Assembly: GCA_963922455.1 (NCBI GenBank)
Contig: CAWUIO010000033.1
Span: forward strand, 1 to 56,010
Length of the DNA stretch: 56,010 nt
DNA from: CAWUIO01 sp963922455
GTDB lineage: Bacteria; Bacteroidota; Bacteroidia; Cytophagales; Microscillaceae
Direction of reading: 5' to 3'
Position numbers and translations under genes: made by a program. Of this stretch, positions 8,539 through 17,703 are shown piece after piece. The notes under the pieces were generated by a model. It saw nothing but the letters and a program-made list of their open reading frames with translations, had not been told where the DNA came from and did not search any database. Numbering within the stretch: position 1 is the first letter of the stretch; each line of letters opens with the position of its first letter.

Positions 8539-8958
8539 TTAATTTTGATTGCGGTTCCCGCGTCGGTTTTGCATACGGTCTTTGGCTTTTTGCTTGGCTT
8601 TTTCTTTCATTTCCTCATAAATAGGCATTTGTTCCTCAGTAAGCAAAGCCGTAATTTGCTCATCTCGTGATTTTTCTACACTCAAACGTTCTGCTTTCAT
8701 GCTTTCCCGGTCCAGTTCCCCGTTTTGCACTTTTGCCCGAAGTTCGTCGTTTTTCTGAGCGTGTTCTAAGTTGATGGCATAAATGGATTCGTTCTGCGAA
8801 TCGCTTAAGCTCAGCTTTTTGCTCATACGGTTTGTAATTTTTTGGGCTCTTTCTTCTGGGGTTTTAGGTTCTCGGTCTTCACCCCGGCCCGCTTGGGCCA
8901 TTACAGATTGAGCAACAAACAAAAGCACAGCAGATAAAATCAGAATTCTCACGTTCAT
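8539..8958 (-). CDS. Small periplasmic Spy/CpxP-like helical protein
   Basis: 139 residues. The signal peptide is about residues 1-22 (MNVRILILSAVLLFVAQSVMAQA). The mature part is charged and helical, with the pattern ITNRMSKKLSLSDSQ early and ITALLTEEQMPIYEEM later, which matches the paired LTxxQ-type motifs of the Spy/CpxP group of small periplasmic proteins; the C-terminus is basic (RMQNRRGNRNQN). Family members act as chaperones or stress sensors in the cell envelope; here that role is inferred from layout only. It is monocistronic and convergent with the hydrolase. Confidence 0.7.
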   Translation of the reverse strand: MNVRILILSAVLLFVAQSVMAQAGRGEDREPKTPEERAQKITNRMSKKLSLSDSQNESIYAINLEHAQKNDELRAKVQNGELDRESMKAERLSVEKSRDEQITALLTEEQMPIYEEMKEKAKQKAKDRMQNRRGNRNQN

Positions 8959-9071
8959 AATCCTTAAATTATTTTGTTATACAAATTAGACAAGGGCACT
9001 TCTCAATGGTTTAATCGAGAATAAAAAAAATCTTAGATGTGTGTATGGGTAGGGCCAAGTCTCGTCAAACA

Positions 9072-12000
9072 TTAGGGCAATAGGTCTCGGCGGGCATATA
9101 ATTCTAATAAAAACCAAGAAAAATGGCGGTTTCGCTCATCTAAGACAGACTTATCTAGCATGCCATTTACTCGTTTATCCTTGGCCCAATGATAGTAATT
9201 ACTCTCAAAACGTGTCATTTCATAATAATCCAACCACAATATTTGGGCGGAAACATTGGCGGGCTTATTTTCGTGAATAATCCGCTCCACCAATTTACGA
9301 AACTCTGGGTCTCTAAAACGAACCGTCCACTCAGGAAATATTACACTTATCCGAAAATTGTAAAAATCCTCCGGAACCAGTTTATACATCCCCGCATCTT
9401 GGGGGGAACTGGAGGAAGATTCTAAGGCAGGTGCTTGCCCTTCTCCTTGGGTGCTTTTAGAGAGCTTTTGAGGGACAAACACAAATAAATCGTACTTACG
9501 GTCAAAGGGACTGGCATATTCCAAATCGGCCAAATATTTAACCAGACTGTCCATCTCTTCGTGCGCTTCTTGGGCCGACTCGTAAGATTTTACACTTACA
9601 AACTTAAGTTCGGGGCGTGGTTGAAAAACAATCTCGAAGGTACTGTCTTTATCCCTTTGTTTTACGGTAAAATAAAAGTAGTTCTTTTCTTCGGTCTCTC
9701 GCTTAACCCGCTCTTGCTCGGGCCCAAACTTATCGTACAGGTAGGGTTTTAAATCTCGGATTACCTGAATCCGTTCTTCAAAATTGAAGCTGCTTTCTGA
9801 GCGTAGAAAGTAATTTCCCTCCTCATCTAATAAGTAAATCCCAAAGCGCTTATCTTGCGTGTCGGGTCTTAATAAAATGTGCTCAACCAAGTACATACTC
9901 TCACTCAACTGATTTATTTGCCTTACTTCAGTCAAGAAAGCCTTGAGCCCGGCATGGGCCTGGTCTTCATCTTCATATCGCCCTATGTAGGAATACTTTC
10001 CTTGATCAGGGCTTTTATATAATATGAAAAAAGGTGGCGTTTCATGCGTGTCAACGGGCACCAGCTCCCCTTGATCATCCAATAAGTATCCTACTTGCCC
10101 AATTCGGTAATTACGCAAGTCTAATCCCTTTTGGAGTATCTCGTAAGAGATTACCTTGGTCTCACCAAGTATGCTGTACTTACGGTATTCCTTCAACTCT
10201 TCTTCACTGAGTTGAATAGGCTTCAAATCTTCATCATCTACAAAGTCAAAACTTTCCTCTATCACCTCTTGGCTCAAACGATGAGCCCGGATATCTTGAG
10301 CTTTAGACCAGTTGTCCCAGTGGGTAGAAATTTCTTTGGGGTGGGTAATCCGAAGGCCTTTTCTTTCCCGGATAGTCTCGTGTATGGGGTGCTTTCCAAT
10401 CCGAAAAGTATGTTGTTGCCCTAAAAACTTCATATGCAAACCCAGGGTAATCCCTACCCGGGCTTCCAAACCTGAGATATTCCCATCTTCAATACTGTCT
10501 TCTAGGTAATTATAAGCCCGGGCCCGGTTTTGGTTTAAGCCTGGCAAGTACTCCAACAAGCGGCTTTTGTTGTAAATTAGCTCCAATTCTTGCCCTTCAG
10601 CATCAGAATAATAATTTTGATAAGCCAAGGTATAATCACTCAAGTTTTCCCCGTGTATGGCTAGTAAAAAATCCAACATCCGGTTTCGGCGCCCGGCATA
10701 GTCATCGTGGGTTTTCATCAAGGTGTCCAGGCCTTTTTTATAATCATTAGGAAGCAGCACATCTCCCAAAATGATATCGGGTTTGAGGTCTCCTTTCTCC
10801 TTCTTCAGCAAAGGGCCAATATTCGGGACATTGTCCAGATATTGATAGAAATACGTGCGCGAAACGTGGTTTTTTAGGGAGAAAAGGTCCCGTATGTGGG
10901 CCAATTGAGCCAAATAATTGGCCAATACCTGCTCAAATATCAGCAGGTAGGCTTTTAACTGCTTGGCTTGGGCCCTTCTTTCCGTATTGGGTTTACCAGG
11001 GAGCCCAAACTCTCCTATCCCATAAATCAAGGGGAATTGGTTCTGAATCGAGAAATACTCCTGTATATCTATTTTTCTACCTCGGGGGATCTGTACCCGG
11101 GTATCATCGGCCCGGTAAACCCGTTTATGAGCCGACTCAATTTCATTTCTTTTTCGCTCGAATAGCACCGGGTCGATGGCATCATAATGAATGCCCCCCT
11201 TTAAAAAACTAATGGTATAATCTTGATTGTCCGGACTACTCGTAAATAAAAGCTTAGGGCTAAAACCTTTGGGTATATTGAGTTGATTGTCGTAAATATC
11301 CTCATCTACTTTCAAATAGATGTTTTTAACACTCACCACCTCGGGCACTTCCATAATGATTTTGATGATTTCCGAAATCACCACTTTATCCAACTTAGGC
11401 AAGAGGTCTTCACTTTCAATAAACCCATTTTTTAGGCGAGGGCCTTCAAAAATAGAGTCCAAAGCCTTCGTTTTTTCTTGAATTTCCTGTAAAGAATAGA
11501 AAGGAATCCGTGGGTTGAGGTGCTGGTCTATTTTGAAGTAGATATGGGCCATCGTTTGCTCAATCTCCTCTACCGTATCCAGTTCTATATCCGCAAAAAA
11601 AGTAATGGGCAAAGGCTGCAAAATAAAAATATTTAAAACATCCTCGCAAAGGTTACGATTTTGGCAATAAGCCTCCCGAATTTGACGAATAACCTCTTTT
11701 ACTTCTTTCTTGGCTTGTATTCTTTCCTGAAACACCCGAGCCTCATCTACCTTATTGCTCAACAGGGGCTCTATCTTATGCAGGTCTAGGTCTAGATATA
11801 CATTGTACAAGCCGGCCAAGGTATTTTCCTGATCATCTGCTTTAAACAACCAAGCATTTAATATTTTGGAACTCTCATCTAAAAAAAGTTTCCTATAGTC
11901 TTGTATCGTTAAGGCATTACATGGCAAAATATCTTCAGGAGGGTAAAAAGCCATGTCCCCCGAAGACTGCGAATGAATGAGATCTTCAATATTCAACTCC

Positions 12001-12194
12001 GAGCGGTACACCAAATCGGTGATCGCATAACAAAGCTGCTCCAAAATGGTAATACCCGGATCATGATCATTATAATCAGTCCAAAATGCCCCGGTGAGCT
12101 CTTGAATGTACTGGATACCCAACTCTTTCAATGATTCAAAATCCAGTCCGGCATTGCTAGGGGTTTCTTCTGATATAAAAAGCGGTTTTTCCAT
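9072..12194 (-). CDS. eCIS large baseplate protein (Afp12/baseplate-J-like)
   Basis: 1040 residues. The N-terminal block DYNDHDPGITILEQLCYAI (about 41-59) is the hallmark of the large Afp11/Afp12-type baseplate proteins of contractile injection systems. The C-terminal block (about 948-1010) has PEWTVRFRDPEFRKLVERI followed by WLDYYEMTRFESNYYHWA, also typical of the Bacteroidota members. It should form part of the baseplate wedge ring around the spike. It lies divergently from the rest of the cluster, 2 bp after a 64-residue gene with which it is co-transcribed. The middle 800 residues show no domain I can name. Assignment to the Afp12 rather than the Afp11 branch is less sure than the baseplate role. 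Confidence 0.8.
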   Translation of the reverse strand: MEKPLFISEETPSNAGLDFESLKELGIQYIQELTGAFWTDYNDHDPGITILEQLCYAITDLVYRSELNIEDLIHSQSSGDMAFYPPEDILPCNALTIQDYRKLFLDESSKILNAWLFKADDQENTLAGLYNVYLDLDLHKIEPLLSNKVDEARVFQERIQAKKEVKEVIRQIREAYCQNRNLCEDVLNIFILQPLPITFFADIELDTVEEIEQTMAHIYFKIDQHLNPRIPFYSLQEIQEKTKALDSIFEGPRLKNGFIESEDLLPKLDKVVISEIIKIIMEVPEVVSVKNIYLKVDEDIYDNQLNIPKGFSPKLLFTSSPDNQDYTISFLKGGIHYDAIDPVLFERKRNEIESAHKRVYRADDTRVQIPRGRKIDIQEYFSIQNQFPLIYGIGEFGLPGKPNTERRAQAKQLKAYLLIFEQVLANYLAQLAHIRDLFSLKNHVSRTYFYQYLDNVPNIGPLLKKEKGDLKPDIILGDVLLPNDYKKGLDTLMKTHDDYAGRRNRMLDFLLAIHGENLSDYTLAYQNYYSDAEGQELELIYNKSRLLEYLPGLNQNRARAYNYLEDSIEDGNISGLEARVGITLGLHMKFLGQQHTFRIGKHPIHETIRERKGLRITHPKEISTHWDNWSKAQDIRAHRLSQEVIEESFDFVDDEDLKPIQLSEEELKEYRKYSILGETKVISYEILQKGLDLRNYRIGQVGYLLDDQGELVPVDTHETPPFFILYKSPDQGKYSYIGRYEDEDQAHAGLKAFLTEVRQINQLSESMYLVEHILLRPDTQDKRFGIYLLDEEGNYFLRSESSFNFEERIQVIRDLKPYLYDKFGPEQERVKRETEEKNYFYFTVKQRDKDSTFEIVFQPRPELKFVSVKSYESAQEAHEEMDSLVKYLADLEYASPFDRKYDLFVFVPQKLSKSTQGEGQAPALESSSSSPQDAGMYKLVPEDFYNFRISVIFPEWTVRFRDPEFRKLVERIIHENKPANVSAQILWLDYYEMTRFESNYYHWAKDKRVNGMLDKSVLDERNRHFSWFLLELYARRDLLP

Positions 12195-12196
12195 AG

Positions 12197-12391
12197 TTAC
12201 AGCCTATTGTTGAAATTGAAGTTAATATCCGGATCGTTTGCGTTTTGATTATTGAGTTGGGTATTGGCTTGTTCATTAAGCTTACCAATGAGTTCATACA
12301 CTTCGGCAAAAGGGAGATTGCCCAAGGCCTTAAAAATTTGATTCGCTTCTTGCAAGCTTACCGTAAATTGAATCTCTTGCTCTTTCATCAT
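12197..12391 (-). CDS. Small conserved phage/eCIS-type protein (64 aa)
   Basis: The frame reaches 12481, but the likely start is the Met at 12391 (or the next codon), giving MMKEQEIQFTVSLQEANQIF. The pattern of a short beta strand, a VSLQEANQIFKALGNLPFAEV block and a helix ending in Gln/Asn-rich sequence is seen in small proteins encoded in Bacteroidota phage and prophage regions. No biochemical role is known to me. It is 2 bp upstream of the large baseplate gene, so a shared transcript and possibly a chaperone-like or stoichiometry role is inferred. Confidence 0.6.
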   Translation of the reverse strand: MMKEQEIQFTVSLQEANQIFKALGNLPFAEVYELIGKLNEQANTQLNNQNANDPDINFNFNNRL

Positions 12392-12569
12392 AGGGAATAG
12401 CTTAATTGCTAAATGGTTTTGCGAAGGCGTCGTATCCGCTTCTTGTAAATTTAAGAAAAAATGCAGGCTTACCAGAAACAATTAAAAAAAAGGAGAAACT
12501 TGAATCATCCTATATCCAAGCCCTATTTCGTGAGGAAGCCGAGTAAAAGCCTAGTTATACAACATACTT

Positions 12570-12698
12570 GGGGCTTCCCCGCGCTATAAAACTTGGGCCA
12601 ATAGGAAAGATCCTAGCGGCGCGGGTCGGGCTCTCGCTACTCGCTGCCTCTCCCCCCTGGCCTATACGAGCTCAAACATGCCGCTCCATCCCTAAGCC
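12570..12698 (+). repeat. Structured intergenic element, copy 3 (plus orientation, T/A subfamily)
   Basis: It starts GGGGCTTCCCCGCGC and ends CCCTAAGCC. Closing stem: GGCTT with AAGCC. Second stem: CCCGCGC with GCGCGGG. Third stem: CTCG with CGAG. It lies in the spacer between the two divergent halves of the injection-system locus. Confidence 0.85.
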
Positions 12699-13189
12699 AA
12701 ATCCTCCCTACCTTAAAATTCATTTTGTACCAATTCCTACTTGATTAATGTGATTTTTTTAAGAAAACTCATCAAGTGCCCTTCATTCTTTTTCCTCTGG
12801 CTTCCTTGAAGTACAGATGAGATATTTTTAACTTAACTCATTAATTTTCATATAAGGTACATAAATTTACTCTCAGAATCCAAACCATTTCTGGCCCCGA
12901 AAAAGGGCAGGAAACCTAGCGTGCTTATAAAACGAAACCTGATTAAGGCAATTAACCCTTCGTTTAATCTAATTAATTATTTAATTAATCTGAGTTTTAA
13001 GAAGTTAGATAGTTTGGAAAATTCCATATTTATTACCAATATTATGACAGGAAAGTATCTCGTCCCAAAAGGGTAGATTTTTATTTCTATTTTTTATGGG
13101 GAATTTCTAGGGGTCTACATCAAGTACCCTCAGATTATAACGGGAACATTTCTTTGACTTAGCAACCATATACGGGACTTAAAGCAAGC
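12699..13189. promoter_or_regulatory. AT-rich divergent control region of the injection-system locus
   Basis: About 490 bp without a gene, much richer in A+T than its surroundings, upstream of the plus-strand structural operon. It contains a palindrome, ATTAATTA (12972-12979) with TAATTAAT (12982-12989), a possible operator. I could not pick a convincing -33/-7 pair. Regulation of the locus most likely acts here; that is inferred from position. Confidence 0.5.
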
Positions 13190-14254
13190 ATGCTAGAAAT
13201 ATCATTTCAATATCAACGCTGGATTTTTCTAGAGCTGGAGCACGGGTATTATTCCAATCCGGATTCTATTCAAGTAGGGTATGAGGCATCCCAAGAGACG
13301 CAAAATATCCTCAGATCAGCCGGCTTATTGTTACGGTTTACAGCAAATAGCATGTATATTCTATACGACCAAAGTCGTTTAAACGCTTTTTCCCGGGTAT
13401 TCGAACGTGAGCCAATTTTCCGAATAGCCATTTGGGTACACGCCCAACCCGGTGAGTTTGTCTACTCATCTAGCCTTCCTTTACAATTCCGCAATAAAAT
13501 ACTCTATTTCAATAACCGCGGAGAAAAAAATAAGGAAGGAAATGTTTTACACGCCAAACCTAAAGTAGCTGGGGAGGACTTATACCCCATTTTTAGCGAT
13601 TATCAAGAGTTAGCAGCAAAAGGCAAAAAATTAGTATACGAAATAAAAGACCCGCTCGATCAAACGGTCTACAAGGAAGATTTTAGTGGGATGCAGAAAG
13701 TCTACCTGGATCTTAGCCGATTGCCTGAAAGCAAATACAGCTTATTATTAAACGGCAAGGTTCAGACACAATTTGTCCTTTGCAAAACGAGAAGTATCCA
13801 AAGACCTCTGGCTTTGGTGGAGATTATTTTAAGCAAAAAGGAAGTCAAAGAATTGCTCAAGTATGTGGAAGAAAAGCAAGGCCTAGCTGAGCAGCATTTC
13901 AAAATTAGTTTTGAAAACCGCAAAACATATTGGCGCTATTTCATTATCCAAAAGCATTTAAAAGATTTGGAATCACCCCAAATTGATACAGGCGATGAGA
14001 GTATTGCTTTTGAGGGCCCTACCCCAACCGAACTTATGGGGGGAATGAAAGCCTTTGTTTTTGAATCAACGACAAACTTAGAGTTAAAAGATAATACCCC
14101 ATACCAATTTCAATTAGTCCGAAAAGCCAATACCAAAGGCAAATCGTTTAATCAAATATTGAAACGTTTGCCGGTTCCCAATAGCCAAATATTGAAGCCG
14201 GAAGGACAAGGAGAAGAAGAGAAAGTTTTTTCTGAAATTTATGTGTACATCTAA
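13190..14254 (+). CDS. eCIS-associated protein of unknown function (354 aa)
   Basis: First gene of the plus-strand operon, 27 bp before the sheath gene. The N-terminus MLEISFQYQRWIFLELEHGYY is predicted beta and followed by TQNILRSAGLLLRFTANSMYILYD; proteins with this opening occur beside sheath genes in Bacteroidota injection loci. The middle is mixed alpha/beta and basic; residues around 200-240 are Lys/Glu-rich and helical. No signal peptide or membrane segment. Position would fit a tail-end, cap or assembly factor, but no motif supports a specific role. It may take the place of the missing terminator, and that is speculation. Confidence 0.7.
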   Translation: MLEISFQYQRWIFLELEHGYYSNPDSIQVGYEASQETQNILRSAGLLLRFTANSMYILYDQSRLNAFSRVFEREPIFRIAIWVHAQPGEFVYSSSLPLQFRNKILYFNNRGEKNKEGNVLHAKPKVAGEDLYPIFSDYQELAAKGKKLVYEIKDPLDQTVYKEDFSGMQKVYLDLSRLPESKYSLLLNGKVQTQFVLCKTRSIQRPLALVEIILSKKEVKELLKYVEEKQGLAEQHFKISFENRKTYWRYFIIQKHLKDLESPQIDTGDESIAFEGPTPTELMGGMKAFVFESTTNLELKDNTPYQFQLVRKANTKGKSFNQILKRLPVPNSQILKPEGQGEEEKVFSEIYVYI

Positions 14255-14281
14255 ATATTATCCATTATAAATTAGTTCACT

Positions 14282-15877
14282 ATGGCGATTAGACTAGCAA
14301 CCCCGGGCGTTTATATTGAGGAAAAAAACGCCTTTCCCAGTTCCGTTGCGGCGGCCCCAACAGCCGTCCCGGCCTTTGTAGGCTATACTCAAAAAATAGT
14401 AAGGGCTGGTCAGTCCCTGGTTAATAAACCAGTAAGAATTACATCCCTTCCTGAGTTTGAGCAAATTTTTGGCTTTGGTTTTCGTCCTACTTTTAATGTT
14501 GGAGAAACTAAGGATATTGAAACTGACTTTGTACTAGGAAGCAAAGCGTATAAAGTGATGGCCGATAAAAAGTCACGCTTCGTTTTATACGAATCTCTCC
14601 GTTTATTTTTCTCTAATGGGGGTAGCGCTTGCTATATTGTATCTGTAGGTTCATACTACAAACAAGATGATAGCCCCACTCCTCCTCCTCCACCTCCTGG
14701 CCCTGATGGAAAGAAGACCCCACCTTCTCCTTCCAAGTCGGGTGAGCCTAAGATGAATGCGATTAAGAAGAAGGAACTAGAAGACGGGATTAACACTTTA
14801 ATTTCGGAAGATGAGCCCACTATGTTGGTTGTTCCTGAGGCAGTTATGCTTGAAAAAGCCGATTGCTTTGCCTTACAACAACACATGCTTATGCACTGCG
14901 GGTATAAGATGAAAGACCGTTTCGCCATTTTTGATGTTTATGATGGATTCCTTGCCCGTACTTATGATGACACCGATGTCATCACGCAATTCCGGGAAGG
15001 CGTAGGTAGCAACTTTTTGAATTACGGAGCCGCTTACTATCCTTGGGTGTATACTTCGGTGGTGCAGAATACAGAGATTAACTATAAAAACATATCCAAT
15101 CTCGACAAATTAGCCGATATCCTTACCGAAGAAATCAAGGAAACCACCGAAGAGGGCAACAAAAAACGTCAAGACGAGATCAAAGCTGAAATTGCCAAGC
15201 TAAAAGACCCTAAGGTAAATCCCGAAAGCCTTACGGAGACGTTGAATACAATCAGCCCGATATTCAAAATCATCATTGACCGTATCAAACGCCATATGAA
15301 TATTATCCCGCCAAGTGCTGGATTAGCGGGTGTGTACACGACCGTGGATAATACCTCAGGAGTTTGGAAATCCCCAGCCAATGTTGGTTTTAATAATGTA
15401 ATATCGCCGGTAGTAAAAATGACCGATGATGACCAAGAGGATTTGAACATTAACGTTACCGGTAAGTCTGTAAACGGTATCCGAACATTTGTGGGTGAAG
15501 GAACCAAAGTTTGGGGTGCCCGGACCTTGGAAGGAAACAGCCAAGATTGGCGCTACATCAACGTACGTCGTACCTTGTTGTTTATCGAGACTTCCGTAAA
15601 AGGAGCTGCTCGTACCTACGTTTTTGCCAATAACACCAACAATACGTGGACTCTGGTAAAAAGTATGATCACTTCCTTCTTAAATGACCTATGGAAGCAA
15701 GGAGGTCTAGCGGGTCTTACTCCCGAGCACGCTTATGAAGTACAAGTTGGTTTAGGGACTACGATGTCACCTAATGATATTTTAGACGGAGTCATGCGCG
15801 TATCGGTGAAAGTAGCCATCACTCGACCTGCTGAATTTATCGTCATTACCTTCCAGCAAAAAATGCAGGAATCCTAA
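14282..15877 (+). CDS. Contractile tail sheath protein
   Basis: 531 residues. The N-terminus MAIRLATPGVYIEEKNAFPS and the PAFVGYT block are diagnostic for phage-tail-sheath-family proteins; the C-terminal half (WKSPANVGFNNV to the RPAEFIVITFQQKMQES end) carries the conserved sheath core and the strand used in inter-subunit linkage. Two insertions are visible: a Pro-rich segment at about 128-157 (TPPPPPPGPDGKKTPPSP) and a charged helical segment at about 280-325 (EEIKETTEEGNKKRQ). The polymer contracts around the inner tube to drive it into a target. A single sheath gene is present, whereas Afp-type loci usually have two or three. Confidence 0.95.
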   Translation: MAIRLATPGVYIEEKNAFPSSVAAAPTAVPAFVGYTQKIVRAGQSLVNKPVRITSLPEFEQIFGFGFRPTFNVGETKDIETDFVLGSKAYKVMADKKSRFVLYESLRLFFSNGGSACYIVSVGSYYKQDDSPTPPPPPPGPDGKKTPPSPSKSGEPKMNAIKKKELEDGINTLISEDEPTMLVVPEAVMLEKADCFALQQHMLMHCGYKMKDRFAIFDVYDGFLARTYDDTDVITQFREGVGSNFLNYGAAYYPWVYTSVVQNTEINYKNISNLDKLADILTEEIKETTEEGNKKRQDEIKAEIAKLKDPKVNPESLTETLNTISPIFKIIIDRIKRHMNIIPPSAGLAGVYTTVDNTSGVWKSPANVGFNNVISPVVKMTDDDQEDLNINVTGKSVNGIRTFVGEGTKVWGARTLEGNSQDWRYINVRRTLLFIETSVKGAARTYVFANNTNNTWTLVKSMITSFLNDLWKQGGLAGLTPEHAYEVQVGLGTTMSPNDILDGVMRVSVKVAITRPAEFIVITFQQKMQES

Positions 15878-15924
15878 TCTATCTTATTAACCCAATCATT
15901 AAAACCACAAAAAATTAAAATATC

Positions 15925-16359
15925 ATGGCAGATCCGAATTGGCCCATACCGAAATTTCATTTCTCTGTAGAATTTGGCGAAGCTGGTCAGGTTTCATTTC
16001 AAGAAGTTACCGGACTAAAAATGACCACAGAACATATTGAGTACCGTGGAGGGGATGACCCAACCTTTATCAAGCAGAAGATCCCAGGCATGAAGAAGTT
16101 TGAAAATCTAACGCTCAAAAAGGGGGTTTTTCAAGATGACCTGGCCCTTTATGACTGGTTTAAGGATGTACAAACCAATCCAGAACGTCGAGATACCGTC
16201 ACGATAAGCTTATTGGATGAAGAAGGTAATCCCGTTTTAACGTGGACAGTGATCAACGCTTTCCCTGTAAGTTATTCGGGTCCTGACTTAAATGCCGAAG
16301 GGAATGAATTAGCCATCGAGCAAGTAGAACTCGCTCACGAAGGAATTGAGATGTCATAA
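15925..16359 (+). CDS. Inner tube protein (gp19/Hcp-like)
   Basis: 144 residues of the T4 gp19-like tube family: N-terminal PIPKFHFSVEFGEAGQVSFQ followed by EVTGLKMTTEHIEYRGGDDP, a KIPGMKKFENLTLKKGVF strand pair, a single helix (DDLALYDWFKDV) and a C-terminal strand series ending VELAHEGIEMS. It forms the hexameric rings of the inner tube inside the sheath. It lies 47 bp after the sheath gene, the usual order. By position this is the major tube subunit. Confidence 0.93.
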   Translation: MADPNWPIPKFHFSVEFGEAGQVSFQEVTGLKMTTEHIEYRGGDDPTFIKQKIPGMKKFENLTLKKGVFQDDLALYDWFKDVQTNPERRDTVTISLLDEEGNPVLTWTVINAFPVSYSGPDLNAEGNELAIEQVELAHEGIEMS

Positions 16360-16383
16360 GTTGCATCTCCTAGGCTTTAATCC

Positions 16384-16857
16384 ATGGCTTATTCCATAGT
16401 ATCAAAACCTCCTGTTGGCTTTTTCTTCAAAGTCGAAATTAAAGGCATTTCTGAAGAAAACAGTTTTCAGGAGGTATCTGGCCTATCCTACGACATGAAA
16501 ACCGAGGAGATTCTGGCGGGAGGTGAAATAATCCCTTACAAAGTCCCCAAAACAGTCTCCTTCCCTAATCTTGTGCTAAAAAGAGGCTTGGTCGTTCCCA
16601 AATCTAAGTTACTTACCTGGTGCTATGAAAGCTCACAGGTAGCGGTTGGCAACCCTATCAAATTAAAAGATATCCAAGTGCAATTACTGCAGAAGAAAAA
16701 CGATAGTAGCCAAAAAGTAATTTTTAAATGGGATTTAAAAAAAGCCTATCCCGTAAAATTTCAATCTTCTGGCTTAGGGGCCGAAAAAAACGAAATTGTC
16801 ATAGAAACCATTGAGTTGTCTTATCGAGAATGGGCAATTCAAGATACAGCACCCTAA
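16384..16857 (+). CDS. Second tube protein (gp19-like, tube initiator candidate)
   Basis: 157 residues, paralogous to the preceding tube gene: GFFFKVEIKGISEENSFQEV, then SGLSYDMKTEEI, a PNLVLKRGLVV strand and a terminal IETIELSYREW strand. It lies 24 bp after the major tube gene. In Afp-type systems a second tube paralogue (Afp5 position) forms the first ring between the baseplate hub and the main tube; gene order supports the same role here. It is slightly longer than the major subunit and diverged in its surface loops. Confidence 0.88.
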   Translation: MAYSIVSKPPVGFFFKVEIKGISEENSFQEVSGLSYDMKTEEILAGGEIIPYKVPKTVSFPNLVLKRGLVVPKSKLLTWCYESSQVAVGNPIKLKDIQVQLLQKKNDSSQKVIFKWDLKKAYPVKFQSSGLGAEKNEIVIETIELSYREWAIQDTAP

Positions 16858-16870
16858 ATTGCTATGTACC

Positions 16871-17038
16871 ATGCCCGTTGAAATCAAAGAGTTGCTTGTT
16901 AAGGTAGAGCTTGTAAATGAGCAAAAAAATCTCAAACAACCTATCCCTAACGAAGATATTAAAGTACTCAAAAAAGAAATTTTGGATTCTTGCCGAGAAC
17001 TCATTCAAGATTATTTTGACAAGCATGAAGGCCGTTAA
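16871..17038 (+). CDS. DUF5908-like small eCIS protein (55 aa)
   Basis: The ATG at 16871 gives MPVEIKELLVKVELVNEQ, matching the short DUF5908-type proteins that sit between the tube and LysM genes in Bacteroidota injection loci. After the beta start come a variable linker and a helix (DIKVLKKEILDSCRELIQDYF). The longer upstream frame overlaps the tube gene and is not needed. Spacing is 13 bp from the tube gene and 18 bp to the LysM gene. The molecular role is unknown to me. Confidence 0.8.
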   Translation: MPVEIKELLVKVELVNEQKNLKQPIPNEDIKVLKKEILDSCRELIQDYFDKHEGR

Positions 17039-17056
17039 TCGCTAACTTCTATTCGT

Positions 17057-17701
17057 ATGAGTTTAGAAAAAATGATTATCCGGGAAAAGGGAGGAGGAGA
17101 TGAGTTTGAAGCCTTGGTAAACCCCAACTCGGTAAAGTGGAATATCAACCTTAATTATACCGCTAATGAAGCCTCCGGTAAGGACTCTCACAAACAAAAG
17201 TTTGATAGAACCGATCCAGAAAAACTAACATTTAGCCTAATCTTAGATGGCACGGGGGCCATTTTAAATCGCCAGGGAGAAGTGATCGTTGTTCAAGATG
17301 AGATAGCTAAGCTGAAGACAGTTATTCTTGAGTACAAAAAAGAAAAACACGAACCCAACGATGTAGAAATAGTCTGGGGCGAGCTGGAGTTTGAATGTAT
17401 CCTAAAAAGCTTGGACATAGATTACACGATGTTTGACCAAGCAGGTAAAGTACTGAGAGCCAAAGTCAACTGTTCTTTTGAAGGGACTACTCCCGTCAAA
17501 GAACAGGCCAGTACGGATAGAAAATCCCCAGATTTGTCACATTTAAGGGAAGTCCTGGAAGGCGATACCCTCCCCTTGATGTGCCAAAGAGTATATGGCG
17601 ATAGCCGCTATTATTTAGAGGTAGCGCGAATTAACAATATTGTAAATTTCCGACAACTTGAACCGGGCACAGAGATCTTGTTCCCGCCCGTAAAAAAATA
17701 A
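17057..17701 (+). CDS. LysM-containing CIS tube/baseplate protein (Afp7-like)
   Basis: 214 residues. The N-terminal domain (MSLEKMIIREKGGGDEFEAL, VNPNSVKWNINLNYT, DPEKLTFSLILDGTG) is the CIS tube-type domain of Afp7 and phage gp53-like proteins. The C-terminal LysM-like domain covers about 160-211 (LREVLEGDTLPLMCQRVYGD, then EPGTEILFPP). It bridges the tube initiator, spike hub and baseplate in known structures. Its stop is 2 bp before the spike gene, which suggests coupled translation. Confidence 0.9.
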   Translation: MSLEKMIIREKGGGDEFEALVNPNSVKWNINLNYTANEASGKDSHKQKFDRTDPEKLTFSLILDGTGAILNRQGEVIVVQDEIAKLKTVILEYKKEKHEPNDVEIVWGELEFECILKSLDIDYTMFDQAGKVLRAKVNCSFEGTTPVKEQASTDRKSPDLSHLREVLEGDTLPLMCQRVYGDSRYYLEVARINNIVNFRQLEPGTEILFPPVKK

Positions 17702-17703
17702 AT

